Notes under the pieces: generated by a model
Database searches by the model: none
What the model was told of the DNA's origin: nothing
Seen by the model: the letters and a program-made list of their open reading frames with translations, nothing else
Part shown: in pieces, positions 17,740 through 25,575 of the stretch
Layout of the letters: every line of letters begins with the position of its first letter
How positions within the stretch are numbered: position 1 is the stretch's first letter
NCBI RefSeq assembly: GCF_000518865.1
Contig: NZ_JAEK01000026.1
Coordinates: 1-59,737 of the forward strand
Direction: 5' to 3'
Source of the DNA: Bacillus sp. J37
GTDB taxonomy: Bacteria > Bacillota > Bacilli > Bacillales > Bacillaceae
DNA: 59,737 bases
Program-made: the position numbers and the translations under genes

Positions 17740-19044
17740 TTAATGTCCCCCAATAAAAGCGAGTTGGATAAAAAATAAAACTGCAAAGATATAGACAAAT
17801 ATATGAACTTCTTTCCATTTTCCTTTAGCTATTTTCATTAAAGGATATGAAATGAATCCAAGTGCAATACCAGTTGCAATACTGGAAGTCAGCGGCATGC
17901 TTAATACGACCAGGAATGCAGGAAATGCTTCATCAAGCTCTTTCCAATTGATTTCCGAGATTGCTCCCATCATTAAGCTCCCAACAATGATTAAAGCAGG
18001 GGCTGTAATAGCTGAAAGATTCGACACAGCTCCAATTAAAGGGCTAAAGAAAAGGGTAAGTCCAAACAAGATGGATACTGTTAAGGTTGTTAAACCAGTA
18101 CGACCTCCGGCTGCAACTCCTGAAGATGATTCAATATATGCACTAGTAGGGCTTGTTCCGAACATAGCTCCAACTGTAGTGGCAGCAGAATCAGCTAAAA
18201 GAGCGGTTCTTGCACGAGGAAGTTCATTTCCCTTCATTAAACCGGCTTGTTGTGCCACTCCAATCATTGTGCCTGTCGTATCAAATATTGTTACGAGTAA
18301 GAAAGAAAAAACAACAGCATATAAACCATGTGAGATCACATCTGTTAAAGCTGTAAAAGGATTTGTGACAATAAGTCCTTCCGGTAAGCTAGGGAATGAT
18401 ACAAAGCCTTGCTCAAAGGAAAGCTGGCCGGTGAAGAAAGCAATGACTGCAGTGATGACCATACCAATAAACAATGCTCCATGAACATTTAAACTCATCA
18501 ATACTAATGTAACAGCAAGTCCGATTAAAGCTAAAACAACGGATGGTGAGTGTAGGTCTCCTAATGCAACTAAATTGTTAGGATCTGATGTAACAATACC
18601 AGTTAAGCGCAATCCGATAAAGGCAATAAAAAGGCCGATACCAGCTGTAATACCATGTTTTAAATTATTAGGGATTGCTTCAATCAGTTTTTTACGAAAA
18701 GGCGTTAAAGACAAGATGACAAAGATAATACCTGCCACAAAAACAGCTGAAAATGCAGTCATGTATGTAATGTTTTCATTAGCACCTACGACAGAATAAG
18801 CAAAGTATGCATTTAATCCCATTCCGGGAGCAATAGCGATGGGATAGTTTGCAGATAGGGCCATCCATAAAGTTCCGACAATCGTTGCAATAATTGTTGC
18901 TGTAAAGACTTGGTCAAAAGGAACTCCGGCGTCTGCCAATACAATCGGGTTGACAACAACAATATAAACCATTGTTAAAAAAGTGGTAATTCCTGCAATA
19001 ATCTCAGTTCGTGCGTTCGTTTTGTTTTCTGATAACTTAAACAT
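17740..19044 (-). CDS. pbuO: Purine permease, NCS2/AzgA family (PbuO-like)
   Basis: This 434-residue protein has about fourteen membrane segments and takes up hypoxanthine/guanine by proton symport. Family motifs are visible: GITTFLTMVYIVVVNP at the N-terminus, APGMGLNAYFAY near residue 75 and GTSPTSAYIESSSGVAAGGRTG near 300. GGAGG lies six bases before the ATG at 19044; the reading frame extends ten codons further upstream without such a signal. It matches ytiP (pbuO) of B. subtilis by position. I found no purine riboswitch; a CGAA/TTCG pair upstream is 26 bases apart and does not fit a PurR box. Confidence 0.9.
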   Translation of the reverse strand: MFKLSENKTNARTEIIAGITTFLTMVYIVVVNPIVLADAGVPFDQVFTATIIATIVGTLWMALSANYPIAIAPGMGLNAYFAYSVVGANENITYMTAFSAVFVAGIIFVILSLTPFRKKLIEAIPNNLKHGITAGIGLFIAFIGLRLTGIVTSDPNNLVALGDLHSPSVVLALIGLAVTLVLMSLNVHGALFIGMVITAVIAFFTGQLSFEQGFVSFPSLPEGLIVTNPFTALTDVISHGLYAVVFSFLLVTIFDTTGTMIGVAQQAGLMKGNELPRARTALLADSAATTVGAMFGTSPTSAYIESSSGVAAGGRTGLTTLTVSILFGLTLFFSPLIGAVSNLSAITAPALIIVGSLMMGAISEINWKELDEAFPAFLVVLSMPLTSSIATGIALGFISYPLMKIAKGKWKEVHIFVYIFAVLFFIQLAFIGGH

Positions 19045-19257
19045 ATGTACCTCCGTTTTACGAACATTTTTCAAAACATCTTATATATTATTCGTTTTTT
19101 GTCTATATTGCAATAGTTTTCTCTTCTTTTTGCATTTCTATGATATTTAAGTGAAAATAGATAGAAACTACAGATAAGTTGGTTTTGTTCACTTAGGAGC
19201 GCACACACATGTTAGTATGTTAGTAGAACATTTATATCATTTGCAGGAGGTTTACAA

Positions 19258-20655
19258 ATGGATTGGAAGAAAGAAGTAGAACAAAGAAAAGATGATCTCA
19301 TAAAAGATACACAAGCATTTCTGAGAATAAAAAGCGTACTTGAAGAAGAATCAAAATCAGCAGAAGCTCCATTTGGTGATGGAATTAACGAAGCTTTCTT
19401 GCATTTGCTCGAACTTGGGGAAGCATCAGGGTTCACAGTGAAAAATGTGGACGGATATGCTGGTCATATTGAATTATCAGGTACTTCAGAAGAAATTGTC
19501 GGGATATTATGTCATGTAGATGTAGTACCTGAAGGTGATGGATGGACAAGTGATCCATATCAGGCAGAAATCCGTGACGGTAAAATTTTTGCAAGAGGAG
19601 CAATGGATGATAAAGGACCGACAATAGCAGCCTTCTACGCAATGAAAATAGTGAAAGAACTTAATTTACCATTAACGAAGAATGTCCGTATGATTATTGG
19701 GACAGATGAAGAAAGTGAATGGCGTTGTGTGGATCATTATTTTAAACATGAAAAAATGCCTGAGCTTGGATTTGCCCCTGATGCAGATTTCCCTATAATC
19801 CACGCTGAAAAGGGAATTATTGACTTAACAATAAAACAACAACAAGTTGAAAAAATACAGCGAACGGAATTAACTCTTGGTTCTTTTCAGTCCGGAAGAA
19901 GATATAATATGGTTCCTGATTATGCGGAAGCAGTATTAAAAGGGGAAGAGAATCTGGCAAAGGTTGAAACGTTATTTGCCAAATTTTTAAGAGACAATGA
20001 AGTGAAAGGGCAACATCATCTTGAGGGTGACTCATTAAAACTTTCAGTTGAGGGTGTTTCTGCTCATGCAATGGAACCGAATAATGGGAAAAACGCAGGA
20101 ATTATATTAGCAGCATTTTTACATAAGTTGGAACTTGATCAAAAAGCACATCATTTTGTGAATACGATTATGGATAAATTTGAAGGTGACACTCGAGGAA
20201 ACAAACTAAACATAGCGTTTAAAGATGAGATTAGTGGGGAACTAACGTTAAATGTTGGAATCATCTCTTATCAGGAAGAAAGACTTGGACAAATCGGAAT
20301 TAATATTCGTTATCCGGTGACAGGAGATTCTGAAAACATTAAAGAAAAAATGTTACAGATAAATGGTTTTGAGCTGCAATCATTTGATGATTCCAAACCT
20401 CATCATGTTGAGAAAAATCATCCACTCATTCAAGCTCTCCAAAAAGTATATGAAGAGCAAACAGGTGATCATGCTGAATTAATTGCAATAGGCGGGGGAA
20501 CATATGCAAGGTCATTAGAGGCAGGAGTTGCTTTTGGACCTTTATTTCCGGGACGACCGGATGTTGCCCATCAAAAAGATGAATACATTGAAATTGAAGA
20601 TCTTTTAAAAGCAACAGCGATTTATGCTCAAGCTATTTATGAATTAGCAAAATAA
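19258..20655 (+). CDS. pepV: Dipeptidase PepV, M20 metallopeptidase
   Basis: This 465-residue cytoplasmic zinc dipeptidase cleaves dipeptides, often with an N-terminal beta-Ala or D-Ala. Zinc-binding motifs are CHVDVVPEGDGW near residue 84, GAMDDKGP near 114 (bridging Asp) and IGTDEESEW near 147 (catalytic Glu). The lid domain lies between about 185 and 375. VSAHAMEPNNGKNA near 270 is the conserved M20 histidine region. GCAGGAGG precedes the ATG. Locus matches ytjP. A strong terminator separates it from the convergent ytkP. Confidence 0.93.
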   Translation: MDWKKEVEQRKDDLIKDTQAFLRIKSVLEEESKSAEAPFGDGINEAFLHLLELGEASGFTVKNVDGYAGHIELSGTSEEIVGILCHVDVVPEGDGWTSDPYQAEIRDGKIFARGAMDDKGPTIAAFYAMKIVKELNLPLTKNVRMIIGTDEESEWRCVDHYFKHEKMPELGFAPDADFPIIHAEKGIIDLTIKQQQVEKIQRTELTLGSFQSGRRYNMVPDYAEAVLKGEENLAKVETLFAKFLRDNEVKGQHHLEGDSLKLSVEGVSAHAMEPNNGKNAGIILAAFLHKLELDQKAHHFVNTIMDKFEGDTRGNKLNIAFKDEISGELTLNVGIISYQEERLGQIGINIRYPVTGDSENIKEKMLQINGFELQSFDDSKPHHVEKNHPLIQALQKVYEEQTGDHAELIAIGGGTYARSLEAGVAFGPLFPGRPDVAHQKDEYIEIEDLLKATAIYAQAIYELAK

Positions 20656-20660
20656 GAGAA

Positions 20661-20695
20661 AGAAAAAGATGATTTTACGATCATCTTTTTCTTGT
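20661..20695. terminator. pepV/ytkP bidirectional terminator
   Basis: AGAAAAAGATGAT and ATCATCTTTTTCTT pair around TTTACG. The U tract on one strand and A tract on the other let it serve both convergent genes. Confidence 0.85.
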
Positions 20696-20703
20696 GAATT
20701 TAA

Positions 20704-21630
20704 TTAAACAAACACATCACTAGACAAATAACGTTCGCCTGTATCACATGTAATACAAACAACAACATCCTCAGGAGTTAAGCGCTTGGCAACCTCAATC
20801 GCTGCGAAGCAAGCTGCACCTGATGATGGACCGACTAATAATCCTTCCTCACTTGCCAGTCTTCTAGTGATATCGTATGCTTGTTTATCTTCAATTTTAA
20901 ATATTTCATCGTAAACCTGTTGATTTAAAATAGGAGGGATAAACCCGGGGCTTGTCCCAACTAATTTATGGTTTCCGGGTTTTCCTCCAGAAAGGACAGG
21001 GGATCCTGCTGGTTCAACTACATGAACCGTTAAATTTTTATAATGTTCCTTTAGCGCTTCACCTGTGCCTGTAATCGTTCCACCGGTTCCTGCTGTTGCA
21101 ACAAATGCTGAAAGCGGCTTTCCAATCTCGTCCATTGCTTCTATAATTTCTCTTGCCGTTGTATGCCTATGTGCATCAGGGTTAGCAGGGTTATCGAATT
21201 GCATCGGTATAAAAGAATTTGGTATTTCCTTTGCTAGCTGTTCAGCTCTTTTAATTGAACCGGGCATCCTTTCAGCACCGGGTGTTAAGACAACCTCTGC
21301 TCCATAAGCTTTTAATAAATTAATTCTCTCCTTAGTCATTGTATCTGGCATGACAAGTATAGCTTTATACCCACGTGCTGCTGCGTTCATAGCAATCCCA
21401 ATTCCTGTATTGCCGCTGGTTGGTTCAATAATGGTTGAGTTAGGTTTTAATAAACCTTTACGTTCAGCTTCTACAATCATATTGAAAGCAGCCCGATCTT
21501 TTACACTTCCACTTGGATTGAAAAACTCCAGCTTTAAATAAATGGCTGCCCCTCCCTTTGGACTCACTTTATTTAATTTTACTAAGGGGGTATCCCCTAT
21601 AAGTTCAGACATATTTTGAACAACTTTCAC
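20704..21630 (-). CDS. ytkP: Cysteine synthase family protein YtkP
   Basis: This 308-residue PLP enzyme of fold type II should make cysteine from O-acetylserine and sulfide. The PLP lysine lies in NPSGSVKDRAA near residues 39-49, the Asn/Ser contact in EPTSGNTGIG near 67-76 and the phosphate-binding GTGGTITGTG near 178-187. The start is taken as GTG at 21630: AAGGAAA sits ten bases upstream, while the GTG at 21639 is too close to it. B. subtilis has CysK plus the paralogue YtkP at this locus. O-acetylserine versus another donor cannot be told apart here. Confidence 0.9.
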   Translation of the reverse strand: MKVVQNMSELIGDTPLVKLNKVSPKGGAAIYLKLEFFNPSGSVKDRAAFNMIVEAERKGLLKPNSTIIEPTSGNTGIGIAMNAAARGYKAILVMPDTMTKERINLLKAYGAEVVLTPGAERMPGSIKRAEQLAKEIPNSFIPMQFDNPANPDAHRHTTAREIIEAMDEIGKPLSAFVATAGTGGTITGTGEALKEHYKNLTVHVVEPAGSPVLSGGKPGNHKLVGTSPGFIPPILNQQVYDEIFKIEDKQAYDITRRLASEEGLLVGPSSGAACFAAIEVAKRLTPEDVVVCITCDTGERYLSSDVFV

Positions 21631-21878
21631 GACAATCACTTTCCTTTCAGTAGTTTCTAAGTTATGTGTGTCATTTAAAGGTTAAAAGGATTGATAAAAT
21701 TATAACGTAACTAAAAAAAATATCACAATAATAGGTTTAGGTTATATGAAATGAGTAAACTATATCCTTTTAATAGGAGACATTGTGGGATAGAATAAAG
21801 AAATATACTCAACCTGAAACGTTGGCAAATATGAGATAACAATCTTTAGTGCATATCAAATCTTCTTGGAGGGCTACA

Positions 21879-22445
21879 ATGAAGAAACATTATTTTCTAG
21901 CAGTACCTATTGAAGAAAAGCAAAGAATGATTCTTCAAAACTGGATACAAAATCATAAATCATCTCTACCTTTCAAGTCATGGGTTCATCCTGAAGATTA
22001 TCATATTACCCTTGCTTTTTTAGGAGATATTCAACAACATAGCAAATTAATCGAGTTAACAAAAAGAGTGAGTGAAACATTGAAAAATGATCTTCAGTTT
22101 GAGATTTCGCTAAAGGGGATTGATGTTTTTGGTAAAGCAGAATCACCAAGAATTCTTTGGGCAAGTGTAGAGTTTTCCAAATCACTAAATCATATGCAAA
22201 CACTTATCGTAAAAACATGTGAAGAAACAGGGTTTCAACTTGACCGTAAACCATTTCGTCCTCATATCACACTGGCTAGAAAATGGAATTCTGTCCAACC
22301 TTTTATAAAATTTGCAGGGTTGCACCAAGTGTTTAATGAACAACCATCACTAAGCCTTGTATCGTCAATTCATTTATATCAAACAAACCTTGATCAAATT
22401 CCTAAATACGAAGCAATTAATAATTTTCCTTTAAAACGGAAATAA
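21879..22445 (+). CDS. thpR: RNA 2',3'-cyclic 3'-phosphodiesterase (ThpR/LigT)
   Basis: This 188-residue protein belongs to the 2H phosphoesterase superfamily that opens 2',3'-cyclic phosphates at RNA ends. The two HxTx motifs are HITLAFLG near residue 43 and HITLARK near 126. Length is normal. TTGGAGGG at 21867-21873 fixes the ATG at 21879; the frame is open to a GTG at 21849 with no signal. It matches ytlP in B. subtilis. Physiological substrate in bacteria is uncertain. Confidence 0.9.
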   Translation: MKKHYFLAVPIEEKQRMILQNWIQNHKSSLPFKSWVHPEDYHITLAFLGDIQQHSKLIELTKRVSETLKNDLQFEISLKGIDVFGKAESPRILWASVEFSKSLNHMQTLIVKTCEETGFQLDRKPFRPHITLARKWNSVQPFIKFAGLHQVFNEQPSLSLVSSIHLYQTNLDQIPKYEAINNFPLKRK

Positions 22446-22487
22446 GGTTATCGTTGAAACTGCTTTTTTTGGGGGAGAGAGGCAGAG

Positions 22488-22877
22488 ATGTTGAAATATG
22501 TTTATTTTATTCTACAAATTGCACTTTTATATTTAATCTTTTTTATAGGTGAATGGATTCAACTGATGACCCACATGCCAATACCAGGAAGTATTATTGG
22601 AATGATCATATTGTTTTTAGCGCTAATCTTTAAGGTTATCAGACGGGAGTGGATTTCTTTGGGAAGTAATTTCCTTTTAAACAATCTTCCACTTCTCTTT
22701 GTTCCTGCTACCGTAGGGATTATTGATTATCTTGAATTATTTAGTGGCTATGGATTTCTCAGCTTGATCATCTCTTTTGTCAGTACAATGGTTGTTTTCA
22801 TTGCTTCATCAATCATAAGTGAAAAGTTGTTGAATAATGAGAAGAGGCGTGTAAACAATAAGGAGTTCCATTTATGA
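22488..22877 (+). CDS. LrgA/CidA family holin-like protein
   Basis: This 129-residue membrane protein has four hydrophobic segments and the family stretch HMPIPGSIIGMIILFLAL near residue 28. CidA/LrgA proteins oligomerise in the membrane and are linked to murein hydrolase release and to pyruvate/acetate overflow metabolism. It overlaps the LrgB-like gene by four bases, so the two are translated together. No lytSR-type or cidR regulator is adjacent. The pair sits between ytlP and ytlQ, an insertion compared with B. subtilis as I recall. Confidence 0.88.
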   Translation: MLKYVYFILQIALLYLIFFIGEWIQLMTHMPIPGSIIGMIILFLALIFKVIRREWISLGSNFLLNNLPLLFVPATVGIIDYLELFSGYGFLSLIISFVSTMVVFIASSIISEKLLNNEKRRVNNKEFHL

Positions 22878-23563
22878 GGTTGATCATTTATGCTGCCGGA
22901 TTTATTTTTCTAACAGTTCTTGTTTTTTTCTTAATGAAAAAACTCTATCAGCGTTTTTCATATCCTGTTTTTGTTCCGATATTTACAACGAGTCTACTCA
23001 TTGTTTGTTTTTTATTTCTTTTTAACATTTCTTATCATACATATATGAGCGGAGGCGAATGGATTGCAAAACTTTTAGGACCTGCTGTAGTGGCATTAGC
23101 TATTCCATTATTTGATCACCGTGAGATGCTAAAAAAATATTTTTTTACTATCGTGTTTAGTGTTTGTATTGGGGCCATTATCGGCATTTCCAGTGGACTG
23201 GCATTAGGGGTTGTTTTTCAATTAGATCAAAATCTGCTTCTTTCGATAGCACCAAAATCAGTTACCACACCGATAGCAATGGATATTAGTGAGCTTAGTG
23301 GCGGAACTCCAACCCTGACTGCAGTGTATGTGATGATAGCGGGGATTTCCGGTGCAATGTTTGGACATTTTGGCATGAACCTCTTTAAGGTGAAACACCC
23401 AATAGCAAAAGGAATTGGATTTGGGACTGCATCACATGGAATCGGTACAGCAAAAGCTTTAGAAATAGGCAGCTTAGAAGGAGCAATTAGCTCTATATCT
23501 ATGACATTAAGTGCGATCATGACCAGCATCTTTTGTCCGATCATTACAACTATTATTTTTTAG
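22874..23563 (+). CDS. LrgB/CidB family membrane protein
   Basis: This 229-residue protein is the partner of the LrgA-like protein and has about six or seven membrane segments. Family motifs include LGPAVVALAIPLF near residue 62, SVTTPIAMDISELSGG near 132 and a GTASHGIGTAKALEIG stretch near 187. LrgAB-type pairs in B. subtilis (PftAB/YsbAB) act as pyruvate transporters, so that role is a fair alternative to autolysis control. It starts within the end of the upstream gene and its own 3' end lies 30 bases before the likely start of ytlQ. Confidence 0.9.
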   Translation: MRLIIYAAGFIFLTVLVFFLMKKLYQRFSYPVFVPIFTTSLLIVCFLFLFNISYHTYMSGGEWIAKLLGPAVVALAIPLFDHREMLKKYFFTIVFSVCIGAIIGISSGLALGVVFQLDQNLLLSIAPKSVTTPIAMDISELSGGTPTLTAVYVMIAGISGAMFGHFGMNLFKVKHPIAKGIGFGTASHGIGTAKALEIGSLEGAISSISMTLSAIMTSIFCPIITTIIF

Positions 23564-23592
23564 GTCATGTTTTAAGAGGAGTTGGAAAACAT

Positions 23593-24546
23593 TTGGCGCA
23601 AATTATTAAACTTTATGACTATATTTCACGCTATGAAATAGATGCTTATCGGTATCCTAGTCAGTTTATACGGTTAAAACGTCAGCAATGGAACAAGGTT
23701 TCACATGCATGGGAACATAACATGTTTCATACTGTCATGAAGGTAAGTGAACAACCAATTAATACTGTGCAAGAACCGAAGGGGAATTTCATTGGAAAAA
23801 TTAAAAATCGATTGTCGAAGCACGAAGAGCCGCCAAAGGAAGCTAAGCCTTTAATTAGGGATGCAGTTTTGGATGATGATGAATTACAATTTGCATTTAC
23901 AACCGTTCCTAGAACAAAGGAGGATTTAAAACACTTATTTTTAGATTATATTTTTCGATTTCAAGTTCGCTGGGCAAGTTCAACAATACGCGAGAAATCG
24001 TCTGTAGACATGGCAATATATCGAGATCAATTATTACAATACTTTGCTAAACGACTCCCGGATCATTATTTGTTCCTTTATCGACCGGTTTTTAAATTGA
24101 AAAATGCACCGGTAGAATTAGATATCATTTTAATTGGTACGACAGAGATATACTGTATCACTATTATTGAACAACAAAACGATACAGTTTTTATAGGCTC
24201 AAAAGAAAATTTTTGGCTTGCTCGTAAAGGTGAGGATCAAAAAAAATTCCTCAATCCGCTGCTTAGCTTAAATCGGACAGGTACGATTGTTCAGAAGCTG
24301 ATTACGTCAAACAATATTGATCTTTCTGTCAAAAAAATGGTAATCAGTCGAAATGGATATATCGACTATCCCTTTGTTCCATATGATATCTCAATCTTAG
24401 ATAAAAGATCATATAATGAGTGGTTCCAGCGGCTGAGACAGACTTCTGCTCCATTAAAACATACACAATTAAAAGGAGCCCAAGTACTTCTTTCACACTG
24501 CGTAACAAACTCCTATTACCGTAAGGAGTGGAATGACACTCCTTAG
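23593..24546 (+). CDS. ytlQ: Conserved protein YtlQ with a nuclease-related-like region
   Basis: The product has about 317 residues. Start TTG at 23593 is chosen because AAGAGGAG lies at 23574-23581 and it begins at LAQIIKLYDYISRYEIDAY; the frame is open back to 23533 inside the LrgB gene. Around residues 160-200 it reads LPDHYLFLYRPVFKLKN then ELDIILIGTTEIYCITIIE, a pattern like NERD-type nuclease-related domains (DxxxI then a strand with E). This is a weak resemblance. It matches the position of ytlQ in B. subtilis, whose function I do not know. Confidence 0.75.
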   Translation: MAQIIKLYDYISRYEIDAYRYPSQFIRLKRQQWNKVSHAWEHNMFHTVMKVSEQPINTVQEPKGNFIGKIKNRLSKHEEPPKEAKPLIRDAVLDDDELQFAFTTVPRTKEDLKHLFLDYIFRFQVRWASSTIREKSSVDMAIYRDQLLQYFAKRLPDHYLFLYRPVFKLKNAPVELDIILIGTTEIYCITIIEQQNDTVFIGSKENFWLARKGEDQKKFLNPLLSLNRTGTIVQKLITSNNIDLSVKKMVISRNGYIDYPFVPYDISILDKRSYNEWFQRLRQTSAPLKHTQLKGAQVLLSHCVTNSYYRKEWNDTP

Positions 24547-24619
24547 GTGAAGTTGGATATTAGACATGAACACATACATAAACGAGTACATAAACTATGA
24601 TAAAGATGGAGTTATAAGG

Positions 24620-25546
24620 ATGAAAGGATTATTTTTTATTATTAATCAACATTCAGGGTTTGGCAGGGGTGAAAAGGCGTGGAAAAAAGTAAAAAAAGAA
24701 CTCGAGAAGAAAAAGATATCGTTCCGTTCTTTTTATACAGACTATCATGGACATGCTGAAGTACTTGCCAGACAAATTGCCACCATTCAAGACTATCATT
24801 TAAAAACAATTATTGGTGTCGGCGGTAACGGCACTATGAATGAAATTGTAAACGGTTTAAGTGGTTTTACCAAAGTGAAAATAGCCTTTCTCTATACAGG
24901 AAGAACTACACAACGGTCTCATACCAGATTATCCTCTAATCCATCAAAAGCTATAAAGGATATCCTTAAGATGTTGAGCAGGCCTGTCAAAAAGATAGAT
25001 CTTGTTGAATACCAACTTGAAGGAAAAGGTGTAAAAAGAAATTATTTTAACAATCTTGGAATGGGTCTCACAACAAAGGTGATTGAACAAGAAAACTTGC
25101 TGAAAAAAGAATTAATGAAGCCCATTTTAGGGCGCATTAGGTTTATGACAGGCTTTGTAAAGGTATTATGGGATTATCAGCCAATCTCCATTTTGATGAA
25201 GACTGAAAATCAGGAAATAGTACAGCATGATCATGTTTGGTTACTATCTGTATCAAACCAACCATGTCATTGGGCAGGAATTAAAATTGCTCCGAAAGCC
25301 AAAGAAAATGATGGAATGTTAACAATAACAATGATTAAAAATATATCTCTATTTCAGCTGGTTGTCTTTCTTGTATTTAAACAAATGAGTCATCGTGTAA
25401 AACAGAATGCTTTCTCTGAATTCACTTGTGAGAAAATAACAATTTCTACGAATGCTGTTCAAGCTATTGAGGCCGACGGTGAGCTAATAGGTGAAAGCCC
25501 GGTAACAGTCGTTGTAAAAAAGTCTCATAGTGAATTAGTCATATAA
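24620..25546 (+). CDS. ytlR: Diacylglycerol/lipid kinase family protein YtlR, degenerate active site
   Basis: This 309-residue protein has the two-domain fold of DgkB/YegS lipid kinases. The nucleotide loop reads VGGNGTMNEIVNGL near residues 71-84, with Asn where the family has the catalytic-region Asp of GGDGT. The second signature, normally PxGTGNDFAR, reads YTGRTTQRSHTR near 95-106 and is not recognisable as active. The C-terminal ETDGE-type motif reads EADGE and is kept. The start ATG 24620 has GATGGAG upstream. It may be inactive or use another mechanism. Confidence 0.82.
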   Translation: MKGLFFIINQHSGFGRGEKAWKKVKKELEKKKISFRSFYTDYHGHAEVLARQIATIQDYHLKTIIGVGGNGTMNEIVNGLSGFTKVKIAFLYTGRTTQRSHTRLSSNPSKAIKDILKMLSRPVKKIDLVEYQLEGKGVKRNYFNNLGMGLTTKVIEQENLLKKELMKPILGRIRFMTGFVKVLWDYQPISILMKTENQEIVQHDHVWLLSVSNQPCHWAGIKIAPKAKENDGMLTITMIKNISLFQLVVFLVFKQMSHRVKQNAFSEFTCEKITISTNAVQAIEADGELIGESPVTVVVKKSHSELVI

Positions 25547-25575
25547 ATTTAAACTCTCATTTGGGGGTGCTCATC

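Noticed and set aside
17852-18799. Plus-strand ORFs of 210 and 74 codons opposite pbuO
   Set aside because: They are antisense shadows of a clear NCS2 permease with correct motifs and ribosome-binding site.
19045-19110. PurR box upstream of pbuO
   Set aside because: CGAA (19061) and TTCG (19091) are 26 bases apart instead of the 16-17 usual for PurR boxes, and no purine riboswitch core was found.
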